Positions 8,738 through 17,624 of a stretch of DNA of 61,054 bases are shown in pieces; the first letter of the stretch is position 1, and each line of letters opens with the position of its first letter. Origin of the DNA: Acidobacteriota bacterium. GTDB taxonomy: Bacteria > Acidobacteriota > Terriglobia > Bryobacterales > Bryobacteraceae. A model generated the notes under the pieces. It ran no database searches, was not told where the DNA came from, and saw only the letters and a list, made by a program, of their open reading frames with translations. Both the position numbers and the translations under genes were made by a program. The DNA is taken from NCBI GenBank assembly GCA_005808475.1, contig SYLY01000075.1:1-61054 (forward strand), read 5' to 3'.

Positions 8738-8743
8738 TAGAAT
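8738..8743 (+). promoter_or_regulatory. Putative -10 element of the first receptor gene
   Basis: TAGAAT lies 43 bases before the receptor start at 8787. The same hexamer occurs 32 bases before the third receptor gene (31922-31927). No convincing -35 element was found, so this is a weak call based on position, AT content in GC-rich DNA and recurrence. Confidence 0.35.
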
Positions 8744-8786
8744 GGAAAGACCCGGCGCCCAACGGCCCGGAGGGAGCTTCCAAGGG

Positions 8787-11700
8787 ATGCAACGCGCCCG
8801 CCTTTTCCTCGCCGTCCTCTGTTCGTCCGGCCTCGCCTCCGGAACAGCTTCGGCCCAAGTCTTGTTCGGATCCATGGTCGGCAACGTGACCGACGCGACT
8901 GGAGCCGCGGTTCCCAGCGCGGCGGTGAAGATCGCCGAAGTCAAAACCGGGCAGACCCGCGATCTCACCACCAACGATTCGGGCGGCTACACCATATCGA
9001 CGATCCCGCCCGGCGTCTATGACATCAGCGTCACCAAGCAGGGCTTCCGCTCGTTCGTCGCCAAGACGATCGAGGTGAAACTGAATACCGTCGTCCGAGT
9101 GGACGCCGTGCTCGAGCTGGGCGCGGTGGCCGAAAGCGTGCAGGTGACGGCGCAAAGCGCGGTGTTGCAAACCGACAAGGCCGATGTCCACGCCGAAGTC
9201 AGTTCGTACGCGCTTCGGAACATACCGCAGCCGACGCGCACCTACCAGGGCCTGCTCGCGTTGATCCCCGGAATCGCGCCGCCCACCGCGAGCGGCGGCG
9301 GAACGAACAACCCCTCGAGGTCCATGCAGGTCACCGCGAACGGCACCAGCCGCAACGGCGCCAATTTCCGGGTGGAGGGCGTCAGCGCCACCAATCCATG
9401 GGTGCAGTTCTTTTCGAGCTACGTTCCGTCGATGGAAGCCATCGAAACGGTGAACGTGGTGACCACCAGTCCCGACGCCGAGCAGGGCTTGGCCGGCGGC
9501 GCGTCGGTGAACGTGCAGCTCAAAAGCGGCACCAACGATCTTCACGGCTCGCTCTACTGGTATCACATCAACAGCGGCACGAAGGCCCGGCCGTTCTTTC
9601 TACCGTTCAGCCAGGGGATTCCCAAGCTGGTCAACAACAATCCGGGCGCCACGCTCGGCGGTCCCGTCCTGAAGAACAAGCTGTTCTACTTCGCCAGCTA
9701 CGAAGCGGACCTGATCCGCCAAGGGTCGGCGCAGTTGACCACGGTTCCGACGGCGGCGATCCGCTCCGGCAACATGTCGGCGTCGCCGAACCAGATCTAC
9801 GATCCCACCACGGGCGCGGCTAACGGCACGGGGCGGACGCCGTTCCCCGACAAGATCATCCCCGCCAGCCGGATCTCCGGGATCGCAAAGAAGCTGGTCG
9901 ACCTGGTTCCGCAACCGAACGCCGCCAACGCGCTGGTGGCGAACTACTACGTCAACACGCCGATCCTCTATGACCTGCAGCGGTTCGATTTCAAGACCGA
10001 TTGGAACGCCAACTCCAAGCTGCGATTCGTGGGCCGATTCGCGCGGCAGCCCTACAACAACGTGCAGGAAACGATCTTCGGGCCCGTCTTGGGTGGATCG
10101 CCCAACCACCTGCAGTACGGCGCCACCACGGTCCCTTCGGCGACGGCGACCTACGTCGCCAGCCCGTCCATCGTGATCGACGCGACGTTCGGCGTGCAGA
10201 ACGTCCAACAGACGCTGTTTCCGCCGGGCACCGACAAGAAGTACGGCAGCGAGTTCCTGGGGATTCCGGGCGCCAACGCCGGCAACCTGCCCTACTACGG
10301 CGGCATGCCCCAGTTCAGCATCTCCACCTATAGCGGCTACGGATATTCGTACACGCCGCTCGAGTACCAGCAGCGCACGTTCCAATACACGGGGAACATG
10401 AGCTGGATCAAAGGCGCGCACAACCTGCGGTTCGGCGTGGACGTGAACCGGCAGCACATGAACCACTTCGAGATCGCGCCGACCAACTTCACGTTCACCG
10501 GCAACGTCACGTCGCTGAGCGGCGGCCCGGGTTCCAACCAGTTCAACAGCTACGGCGACTTCCTGTTGGGGCTTCCCTTCAGCTACGTCAACAGCCGGCA
10601 GACGGGTCCGCTGATCACGCTGCGAAGTTGGCAGCATAGCCTGTACGTGCGCGACCAGTGGCAGGCGACGCGCAAGCTGACCCTGTCGCTGGGCTTGCGC
10701 TGGGAATACTACCCGGTGCCGACCCGTGCCGACCGCGGCATCGAGCGCTTCGACGTGCGCACCAACACCTATCTGATTTGCGGAGCCGGACCCACTCCCC
10801 GCGACTGCGGCATTCAGGTTTCGAAGAAGCTGTTCGCGCCGCGCGTGGGTATCGCCTACCGGCCAACCGACACGTTCGTGGTGCGGATGGGCTACGCGTT
10901 GAGTCCGGAGCAGATCAACATGGCGCGCGACGGCATCGCCAGCTACCCGGTGCGCGTGGACACCAGCGCCACCGGTCCCAACGCGTTCACCCCCGTGTTT
11001 CCCTTGGCGCAAGGTCTGCCCACTATCCCGACGCCCGACATCAGCCAGGGCCGGCTGACGCTGCCCGCGGGCGTGACCTTCAGCAGCAACGACGAGAAGC
11101 ACGTGCGCGGCTACGTGCAATCGGCGAACCTGTCGCTGCAGAAAACGCTGCCCGGCGGATTCGTCGCGTCGGCCGCTTACGTCGGCACCAAGACGATCAA
11201 GCAGCACACGCGCTACAACATCAACTATGGACAGGTGGGCGGCGGCGCGGCCAGCCAGCCGTATTTCCGGATTCTGGGCACATCCGCCCCGCTGCGCATC
11301 ATCAAGCCGTTCGTGTCCATGGGCTACCACTCGTTCCAGACGACGCTGGACAAGCGGCTGGCGAGCGGAGTGACGTTCCAGGCCGCGTTCACGCGGTCCA
11401 AGTGGATGGGCTTTTGCTGCAGCGAATCGGGCGACGGCGAACCTGCCATCGCGATTCCGGAACTGCGGTTCCTGACCCGTTCGGTGATGCCGGCGGACCG
11501 GCCGAACAACTTCCGGATGTCCGCCCTGGCGGAACTGCCGTTCGGGAAGGGCAAGACGTTCCTGAAGTCGGGCGCGGCGGCGTGGATCGCGGGAGGCTGG
11601 CAGGTGAACGGCGTATTCAGCAAGTACTCGGGGCTGCCGTTTTCGGTGACGGCCGCGGCGGGGTCGTTGAACGCTCCCGGCAGCACGCAGCGGGCGGACC

Positions 11701-12080
11701 TGGTCAAGCCGAAGGTCGCGATTTCCAACCAGGTGGGATCGTACTTCGACCCGCTGGCGTTCGCGCCCGTCACTGACGCCCGGTTCGGCACCGCAGGTTA
11801 CAACCTGCTGCGTGGCCCCGGCGTCACCAACCTGGACGCGAGCGTGTTCCGCGACTTCCGGCTGACCGAGCGGTTCCGGATGCAGTTGCGGGCGGAAGCG
11901 CTGAACTTCACCAACACGCCGCACTTCGGAAATCCGGGCAACAACGTGTCGAACCTGCAGTTGAACCCGGACGGCTCCGTACGTTCGCTAGGCGGGTTCA
12001 CGCAGATCACGGGAGTGAGCGCTCCCAGCCGGTTGACGGACGAGCGCTACCTCCGGTTCGGCTTGAGGATCGGCTTCTAG
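8787..12080 (+). CDS. Oar-like TonB-dependent receptor with carboxypeptidase-regulatory-like domain (1)
   Basis: 1097 aa outer-membrane protein. A signal peptide (MQRARLFLAVLCSSGLASGTASAQ) precedes an Ig-like carboxypeptidase-regulatory domain (about 27-110; GNVTDATGAAVPSAAVKI and the PPGVYDISVTKQGF strand). Next come a plug-like region (about 115-240, with SVNVQLKSGTNDLHGS) and a long beta-barrel. The C terminus ends in RFGLRIGF, the aromatic-terminated beta-signal used for BAM insertion. Such proteins are very numerous in Solibacteres-type acidobacteria and are thought to import large organic substrates; the substrate here is unknown. The start was chosen at the ATG that begins the signal peptide rather than an upstream in-frame ATG at 8742. 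The cytochrome gene follows after 9 bp in the same frame, suggesting one transcript. Confidence 0.92.
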   Translation: MQRARLFLAVLCSSGLASGTASAQVLFGSMVGNVTDATGAAVPSAAVKIAEVKTGQTRDLTTNDSGGYTISTIPPGVYDISVTKQGFRSFVAKTIEVKLNTVVRVDAVLELGAVAESVQVTAQSAVLQTDKADVHAEVSSYALRNIPQPTRTYQGLLALIPGIAPPTASGGGTNNPSRSMQVTANGTSRNGANFRVEGVSATNPWVQFFSSYVPSMEAIETVNVVTTSPDAEQGLAGGASVNVQLKSGTNDLHGSLYWYHINSGTKARPFFLPFSQGIPKLVNNNPGATLGGPVLKNKLFYFASYEADLIRQGSAQLTTVPTAAIRSGNMSASPNQIYDPTTGAANGTGRTPFPDKIIPASRISGIAKKLVDLVPQPNAANALVANYYVNTPILYDLQRFDFKTDWNANSKLRFVGRFARQPYNNVQETIFGPVLGGSPNHLQYGATTVPSATATYVASPSIVIDATFGVQNVQQTLFPPGTDKKYGSEFLGIPGANAGNLPYYGGMPQFSISTYSGYGYSYTPLEYQQRTFQYTGNMSWIKGAHNLRFGVDVNRQHMNHFEIAPTNFTFTGNVTSLSGGPGSNQFNSYGDFLLGLPFSYVNSRQTGPLITLRSWQHSLYVRDQWQATRKLTLSLGLRWEYYPVPTRADRGIERFDVRTNTYLICGAGPTPRDCGIQVSKKLFAPRVGIAYRPTDTFVVRMGYALSPEQINMARDGIASYPVRVDTSATGPNAFTPVFPLAQGLPTIPTPDISQGRLTLPAGVTFSSNDEKHVRGYVQSANLSLQKTLPGGFVASAAYVGTKTIKQHTRYNINYGQVGGGAASQPYFRILGTSAPLRIIKPFVSMGYHSFQTTLDKRLASGVTFQAAFTRSKWMGFCCSESGDGEPAIAIPELRFLTRSVMPADRPNNFRMSALAELPFGKGKTFLKSGAAAWIAGGWQVNGVFSKYSGLPFSVTAAAGSLNAPGSTQRADLVKPKVAISNQVGSYFDPLAFAPVTDARFGTAGYNLLRGPGVTNLDASVFRDFRLTERFRMQLRAEALNFTNTPHFGNPGNNVSNLQLNPDGSVRSLGGFTQITGVSAPSRLTDERYLRFGLRIGF

Positions 12081-12089
12081 GCGGCCGCT

Positions 12090-14207
12090 GTGTTACTCGC
12101 CGCCGCGGCGGCATGCGCCCTGTGCCATCCGGATCACGCGGCCCATTTCGCCCGCACGGGAATGGGCCGCTCGTTCTCGCGGGCGTCGGCGGCCAATGTT
12201 CCGGTGACGGCGGCCCCGTTCCATCACGCGGCGTCCGGCGCCTGGTTCTCCATCGAAAGGCGCGGCCGCGGCTTCATCCATCGCAGCCGGCGCAAGGAGT
12301 ATTCGGAGGATCTCGAAATCCACTGGGTGATGGGCTCGGGAAGCCGGGCCCGGACGTTTCTCCACCGCAACGCACGCGGCGAACTGATCGAACTCCCGCT
12401 CGGCTGGTACGCGGAAAAGGGCGGGACTTTCGGAATGAACCCCGGGTTCGATTCGATCGCGCCACCCACGCGGCGGAAGATCGACTTCGATTGCATGGCG
12501 TGTCACAACGCCTATCCGGATGCGGGCGCGAACCCGGCGGCGGCCGGAGCCGGCGCGCGCTTCCTTGCCGATCCGCCCCAGGGGATCGACTGCGCGCGGT
12601 GCCATGGCGATGGAGCCCGGCACGCGATGGCGGCCAAAGGCGGCGCGGCGCGGGAGGCGATCCGCTCGGCGATCGTCAATCCGGCGCGCCTTCCGGCGGC
12701 CCGGCGGGACGAAGTCTGCGCGCAGTGCCACTTGGAAACCACCAGCGCGCGGCTGCCGGGCATGATCCGGCGGTTCGACCGCGCACCGTTCGCATACCGC
12801 GCCGGCGAGCCTCTTTCGAACGCGTTCTTCTACTTCGATCACGCTCCGGGCTCGGGGCGCGAGGAGAAGTTCGAGATCGTCAGCGCGGCGTACAGGATGC
12901 GGCAGTCCGCTTGCGCGCGGGCGGGCGGGAAGTTCGCTTGCGTCACCTGCCACGATCCACACGGCCGGCCGCGAGACAGCCACACAGCGCCCTGCCTTTC
13001 CTGCCATCCCGCCGCTAAGCTGCCGGCGGTGGATGGGCACGGCGGCGGCGCCCGTTGCGCGTCCTGCCATATGCCGCGGAGGCGGACGGAAGACGTGGTC
13101 CACGTGGTGATGACCGACCACAAGGTGCAGCGCCGCGCAGCGCCGGGGTTGCTCGACGAGAGGCTGGAACGGCATCCGGCGGAGTCCGAGGAGTACCGGG
13201 GCGAAGTGGTCCCATACGCGCCTTCGTCCGATCCGCTGCCGCCGGAAGCATCCTTGTACGCCGCGGTGGCGCAGGTGCTGCACGAGTCGAACCTCGCCGC
13301 GGGGATTCCGCGGCTGGAGGCGGAACTTGCCGGCGCCGCACGGGGGCCGGCCGAGGCGTGGGCCGTCCTGGGCAATGCCTGGCGCGCGTCGCGCCGGCCG
13401 GACAAGGCGGTGGAGGCGTTCGCCGAGGCCGCTCGCAGGGAGCCGGATTCGGTGCGGCGGCGGCGCGATCTGGGGGTGGCTCTGCTCGAGCATGGCCGGG
13501 CGGAAGACGCGGCGGCCGCGTTCCGCCGGGCGCTCGGGATCGACGCCGGGGACGCCGCGTCAATCTACCAACTGGCGCTGATCGACTCCGGGGCGGGCCG
13601 GATCCGCGACGCCGTCGAGAAGGCGCGGCGGGCGGTTGCCTTGGACCCGGACTTGATCGACGCCCGCAACAGCCTGGGAGCGAATCTGGCATCGTTGGGC
13701 GATGCCGCCGGCGCGGAGACCGCCTTCCGGAACGCGCTCGGCGTGGACCCGTACTCCGCCGTCGTCCACGCCAATCTCGCGCGGTTGCTCGGGTCGCGTG
13801 GCGGACTGGACGCGGCGCGCGAGCACTTCGAGGAGGCGATCCGGCTCCGCCCGCTGTACGCGCCGGACCGGTACGATTACGCGGTGACGCTGGCTCGCGC
13901 CAATCGCCCGGAGGAAGCGCGGGCGCAGGCGGAGTCGGCGGTGAGCCTGGCGCCCGGTTTCGTGGACGCGAGAGTGCTGTTGGGGATGCTCCATTCGTCC
14001 GGGGGCCGGCTCGAAGCGGCGCGGCGGGAGTTGGAAGCGGCGTTGCGGCTCCGCGCGGATCACGGGCGGGCGCACCTGGAACTGGGCAGGGTCCTGGCGG
14101 CAACCGGCGATCGCGCGGGAGCGGCCCGGCATTTCGAGGCGGCCGCGCGGGACGCCGATCCTGAAGCCGCGCGGATGGCGCGGGAAGCGCTCGATCGCGT
14201 CCGGTAG
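12090..14207 (+). CDS. Heptaheme c-type cytochrome fused to TPR repeats
   Basis: 705 aa. Seven CxxCH heme-binding motifs are visible in the N-terminal half: CALCH (residues 9-13), CMACH, CARCH, CAQCH, CVTCH, CLSCH and CASCH. The C-terminal half (about 400-705) is a run of tetratricopeptide repeats (for example AWAVLGNAWRASRRPDKAVE and LGVALLEHGRAEDAAAAFRR). Heme attachment by the Ccm pathway requires export. Yet only about eight residues (VLLAAAAA) precede the first heme Cys after the GTG start, and the upstream in-frame stop at 12078-12080 (the receptor's TAG) excludes a longer N terminus. So the signal sequence is minimal and lacks a basic region. Similar cytochrome-TPR proteins occur in Solibacter relatives. 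An electron-transfer or redox-scaffold role is inferred. Confidence 0.88.
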   Translation: MLLAAAAACALCHPDHAAHFARTGMGRSFSRASAANVPVTAAPFHHAASGAWFSIERRGRGFIHRSRRKEYSEDLEIHWVMGSGSRARTFLHRNARGELIELPLGWYAEKGGTFGMNPGFDSIAPPTRRKIDFDCMACHNAYPDAGANPAAAGAGARFLADPPQGIDCARCHGDGARHAMAAKGGAAREAIRSAIVNPARLPAARRDEVCAQCHLETTSARLPGMIRRFDRAPFAYRAGEPLSNAFFYFDHAPGSGREEKFEIVSAAYRMRQSACARAGGKFACVTCHDPHGRPRDSHTAPCLSCHPAAKLPAVDGHGGGARCASCHMPRRRTEDVVHVVMTDHKVQRRAAPGLLDERLERHPAESEEYRGEVVPYAPSSDPLPPEASLYAAVAQVLHESNLAAGIPRLEAELAGAARGPAEAWAVLGNAWRASRRPDKAVEAFAEAARREPDSVRRRRDLGVALLEHGRAEDAAAAFRRALGIDAGDAASIYQLALIDSGAGRIRDAVEKARRAVALDPDLIDARNSLGANLASLGDAAGAETAFRNALGVDPYSAVVHANLARLLGSRGGLDAAREHFEEAIRLRPLYAPDRYDYAVTLARANRPEEARAQAESAVSLAPGFVDARVLLGMLHSSGGRLEAARRELEAALRLRADHGRAHLELGRVLAATGDRAGAARHFEAAARDADPEAARMAREALDRVR

Positions 14208-14227
14208 CCGGCCTGCCGGAGGGCGAG

Positions 14228-15829
14228 CTACCGCGTGGACTCCTTCACCGGATCCAGCGGTTTGACGGGTTCGAACAATCCGAACGTGAACAGATCCGTC
14301 TGCGAAGCGATGGTCACATATTGTTTTCCGTCCACCAGGTACGTCATCGGCGAGGCGAAGATCTGCTGGCCCATCTGGTAGTGCCACAGATGCTTGCCGG
14401 TGGCCGCGTCCACCGCCGCCAGATGGCCGTCGTCGTCGCCGAAGAACACGACGCCACCCGCGGTCGACAGCGTCCCCGCCCAGGCGATGGTGGGGCCGGG
14501 CATCGGATATTCCCAGACGCGCTTGCCCGTCTTGGGATCGATCGCGCGCAGATAGAAGCGGCCGGGTTCGAGCGGCGGCTTGTCCCCGCCTCCGCCGGAA
14601 AACCCCTTGCCCGCCTCGGGGATCGTCTTCGACGTCATGTAAATTTCACACTGTTCGAGGGCCGGCACGTAAAAAAGACCGGTCGCGGGATTGAACGAAG
14701 GCGACATCCAATTCGACGCGCCGCGGATCGACGGACAGACCTTGACGCCGGCCGTGGTGGGTTCGGCGGCGGGATTCTCGAACGGCCGCCCCTTGGCGTC
14801 GATCCCCTTCGTCCAGGTCAGGTTGTCCACGAACGGCGTGGCGCGCAGATACTCGCCGGTGACGCGGTCCAGCACATAGAAGAAGCCGTTGCGATTCGGA
14901 TGCAGCAGCAGTTTGCGAGGCTTGCCGCCGTACGGCAGATCCACCAGCACGGGCATCGACTGCGCGTCCCAGTCGTGGGTGTCGTGCGGCGTGAATTGGA
15001 AGTACCAGCGCATCTTGCCCGTGGCCGCGTCGATGGCGAGCACGGCGCAGGTGTACAGGTTATCGCCGCGGCGCACCGGGCCGTTGTAGTCGGGCCAGGG
15101 ATTGCCGGTGGTCCAGTAGATCAGGTTGAGATCCGGATCGTAGGAGCCGCTCATCCAGGTTCCGCCGCCGCCCCATTCGGTGTTGAACTCGGCCCACGAT
15201 TCGGCTCCGGGCTCGCCTTTCTTCGGCACCGTGTACAGGCGCCACAACTCCTCTCCGGTGGAGGGCGACATGGCGGCGACGTATCCGCGAATGCCGCCGT
15301 CGCCGCCGGACACGCCCACGATCACGCTGTCCTTCAGCGCCATGGGAGCGAGCGTGGCCGAGTAGCCCTTGGAGAAATCGGCGAACTTCTTCTTCCAAAG
15401 CACCGCGCCGGTGTTGCGGTTCAGCGCGATCAGGTGAGCGTCGCTGGTGACGAAGAAGAGCCTCTCGCCCAACACCGCCGCGCCTCGATTCACCTTCTTC
15501 ACCGGAACGTCCTCGTCGGCGAACGACCAGACGCGCCGCCCGTCGCGCGCGTCCAGCGCATGGAGCTCGTTGTTGTTGGTGACGTACATGACGCCATCCA
15601 CCACCAGAGGAGTGGTCTCGAGGCGCCGTCCGGTCTCCATGTGATAGGTCCACTTGGGAACCAGCCGGGACACGTTCGTCTTGTCGATTTGCGCGAGCGG
15701 CGAGTGGCGCGTCGCCCGGTAGTCGCCGGAATAGGTCAGCCAGTTGGCGCCCGGTCCCTTCTTGATGTCCTCGAACGACGTCTGGCCGAACGCGGCGGCT
15801 ACCGCCAGCATCGGGATCGCGATTCTCAT
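14228..15829 (-). CDS. PQQ-dependent quinoprotein dehydrogenase (alcohol dehydrogenase type)
   Basis: 533 aa periplasmic eight-bladed propeller enzyme. The signal peptide is MRIAIPMLAVAAAFGQ. The motif NWLTYSGDYRATRHSPL (about 29-45) is the classic start of the quinoprotein ADH fold. Repeated tryptophan-docking segments (GRRVWSF, GAVLWKKKF, GEELWRLY, GKMRWYFQF, GKRVWEYP, GKHLWHYQ) mark the blades. The GNPWPDYNG segment (242-250) is a PQQ/metal-site region, and DWD (286-288) contains the expected catalytic Asp. The stop is 20 bp from the convergent cytochrome-TPR gene. The start overlaps the diheme cytochrome gene by 4 bp (ATGA); the diheme protein is the natural electron acceptor. The substrate (alcohol, aldose or other) cannot be told from the sequence. 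Confidence 0.92.
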   Translation of the reverse strand: MRIAIPMLAVAAAFGQTSFEDIKKGPGANWLTYSGDYRATRHSPLAQIDKTNVSRLVPKWTYHMETGRRLETTPLVVDGVMYVTNNNELHALDARDGRRVWSFADEDVPVKKVNRGAAVLGERLFFVTSDAHLIALNRNTGAVLWKKKFADFSKGYSATLAPMALKDSVIVGVSGGDGGIRGYVAAMSPSTGEELWRLYTVPKKGEPGAESWAEFNTEWGGGGTWMSGSYDPDLNLIYWTTGNPWPDYNGPVRRGDNLYTCAVLAIDAATGKMRWYFQFTPHDTHDWDAQSMPVLVDLPYGGKPRKLLLHPNRNGFFYVLDRVTGEYLRATPFVDNLTWTKGIDAKGRPFENPAAEPTTAGVKVCPSIRGASNWMSPSFNPATGLFYVPALEQCEIYMTSKTIPEAGKGFSGGGGDKPPLEPGRFYLRAIDPKTGKRVWEYPMPGPTIAWAGTLSTAGGVVFFGDDDGHLAAVDAATGKHLWHYQMGQQIFASPMTYLVDGKQYVTIASQTDLFTFGLFEPVKPLDPVKESTR

Positions 15830-16587
15830 TCGGCGCTCCTCAGCGACTGCCGGCTCAGATACGCCAGCACGTCGTCCACTTCGGGTTTCGATAGGCGCGA
15901 CTCGTAGTCCGCCGGCATGTAGCTGGTCTTGCGGTAGACCGCCTCGCGGATCCCGCCGGCGTCCAGGCGGTGGATCGCGCCGTCACGGCCAGTCACCTGG
16001 ATCGAGTAGTTCGACACGTTGCGCGCGATGCCGCTCACCTTTCGCCCGTCCTTCAGCGTGACTTCGACGCCTTGGAATCCACTGGCGATGCGCGCGTTGG
16101 GCCGCAATAAGGATTCGCGCAGGTATTTGTAGCTTTTGCTCGATCCCGCGTTGGTCAGGTCGGGACCGAGCGAGCCTCCTCGTCCGGCGACGGCGTGGCA
16201 GCCGGAGCATCCGCCCTTGCCTTCGAACACCGCCCGTCCGTTGACCGGATCGCCGGGGTTGGGCGAATCGATGGCGGGCGCGCTCATCGAGCGCACGAAC
16301 GCAGCCACTTGGCGAGCCCTCTCCTCGCCGATCGGGAACGGGGGCATGTCGGAACCCTGGACTCCGCGCAGAATGGTCGCGGCCAGTTCGGCGTCGGTCC
16401 GCCGCCGGACCACGCGATTGTCGGCGAGGTTGGGTCCGCGGCCGCCTTCTCCGGTGGAGCCATGACATCCCGCGCAAGCGGCGGCGTAGGTCTTCGAGCC
16501 GGCTCGCGCGGCTTCGGGGTCGAAGGCGGGATTCTGAGAGAGCGCCGCTCCGGCCGTCATCGCGGCGATCAGGGCCGCGCGCTTCAC
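15826..16587 (-). CDS. Exported diheme cytochrome c
   Basis: 253 aa with an N-terminal signal (VKRAALIAAMTAGAALSQ) and two cytochrome c domains with heme motifs CAGCH (38-42) and CSGCH (127-131). The likely axial Met of domain 1 lies in DMPPFP. A C-terminal tail with TLKDGRKVSGIARN resembles the heme-binding c-type domain found at the end of many acidobacterial and planctomycete dehydrogenases, followed by PEVDDVLAYLSRQ. The GTG start overlaps the stop of the methyltransferase gene as GTGA, and its own stop overlaps the quinoprotein start as ATGA. The arrangement makes it the probable electron acceptor of the quinoprotein. The open frame extends far upstream inside other genes and was not followed. 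Confidence 0.9.
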   Translation of the reverse strand: MKRAALIAAMTAGAALSQNPAFDPEAARAGSKTYAAACAGCHGSTGEGGRGPNLADNRVVRRRTDAELAATILRGVQGSDMPPFPIGEERARQVAAFVRSMSAPAIDSPNPGDPVNGRAVFEGKGGCSGCHAVAGRGGSLGPDLTNAGSSKSYKYLRESLLRPNARIASGFQGVEVTLKDGRKVSGIARNVSNYSIQVTGRDGAIHRLDAGGIREAVYRKTSYMPADYESRLSKPEVDDVLAYLSRQSLRSAE

Positions 16588-17585
16588 GCTTTCACCGCCA
16601 GCAGCGCGTCCAGGGGCGCGCCGGTGATCTTGCCCTCCATTTCGCCGAAGCCGGCGTCGAGCAGCAGTTCGGCGTACTGGTCGAAGCTTCGCTCGCGGCC
16701 TTCGGTGCAGATCAGCATGTTCAGCGATTGCATGTGGGCGTGCACGGGGCCGGCCATATCTTCGTCCAGGAGCTTCTCGGCGATCAGCAGCGCTCCGCCG
16801 GATGGAAGCGCATCGCAGATCTTGGCGAGCAGGACGCGAATCTTGTCCTCGCTCCAATCGTGCAGGATGCGGCCCAGGGCGTAGAGATCGGCGGGCGGAA
16901 GCGGATCCGTGAAAAAGTCGCCGGCGATCAGTTCCACGCGGGTTCCCGCGGTGAACTCGCGCGCGGACTCGATGGCTTGGGGCAGGTCGAACACCGCCAC
17001 GGCCATTTCCGGATAACGCTCCACGGCCGCGGCGGGCAGGTGGCCCGTGCCTCCGCCAAGATCCACCAGGCGGTGGAATCGGCGGAGATTGAACGCTTCC
17101 ACGACCTTGGGACTCGAAAGCACGCCAAAGCCGTGCATGCCGAGCAGGAACTCCCGGCGCGATTCGGGCGTACGGTAAAAGTGCGAAAAGATCGCGCCCT
17201 CCAGGCCGAATGTTTGCGGCCAACGGTGGGAATTCTCCTTGATTGCGTCCTCGAGGTTCGCCCACATCTTGAACAGAACGTCGTTGGAGTACTGGGCGTA
17301 GCCGGCTAGCGTGGACGGGCTCGAGCGGACAAGGTACGCGGCTGCTTCCGGCGAATTGGCGTAGCGATCGCCGTCCTTCTCGAGCAGTTCCAGCGAGACG
17401 CAAGCGTCGAGTAGCCGCTCGAACGAATCGGGATGCGCGCCGGTGGCGAGCGCGAGCGGCAGCGCCTCGGAGGGGCCGGCGGCAAGCCGGTCGAATACGC
17501 CCAGGGAAAGCGCCGCGAACATGGTTTTCGATCGCCGGAACGCCTCGATCAGATCGATGACGACGGCGGGATCGGGTTGGCTCAT
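16584..17585 (-). CDS. SAM-dependent O-methyltransferase (HIOMT/ASMT-like, Methyltransf_2)
   Basis: 333 aa. The N-terminal part (about 1-100) is a winged-helix dimerisation domain (FAALSLGVFDRLA, then YANSPEAAAYLV). The catalytic Rossmann domain has the SAM motif VDLGGGTGHLPAAAVERYP (about 174-192), an acidic residue at the end of beta-2 (AVFDLP), motif FFTDPLPPADLYALGRILHDWSEDK and the catalytic-type His in RILHDW. Length and layout match acetylserotonin/hydroxyneurosporene-type O-methyltransferases. It lies directly upstream of, and overlaps, the diheme cytochrome gene, so methylation and quinoprotein redox chemistry may act on related compounds. The substrate is unknown. Confidence 0.9.
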   Translation of the reverse strand: MSQPDPAVVIDLIEAFRRSKTMFAALSLGVFDRLAAGPSEALPLALATGAHPDSFERLLDACVSLELLEKDGDRYANSPEAAAYLVRSSPSTLAGYAQYSNDVLFKMWANLEDAIKENSHRWPQTFGLEGAIFSHFYRTPESRREFLLGMHGFGVLSSPKVVEAFNLRRFHRLVDLGGGTGHLPAAAVERYPEMAVAVFDLPQAIESAREFTAGTRVELIAGDFFTDPLPPADLYALGRILHDWSEDKIRVLLAKICDALPSGGALLIAEKLLDEDMAGPVHAHMQSLNMLICTEGRERSFDQYAELLLDAGFGEMEGKITGAPLDALLAVKA

Positions 17586-17624
17586 CTCGAATGATCGTAA
17601 CCCGCCGGAGGGGTTCCGCGCGAG

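Noticed and set aside
8742-12080. Longer version of the first receptor starting at 8742
   Set aside because: It would put 15 charged residues before the signal peptide and starts inside the likely -10 element.
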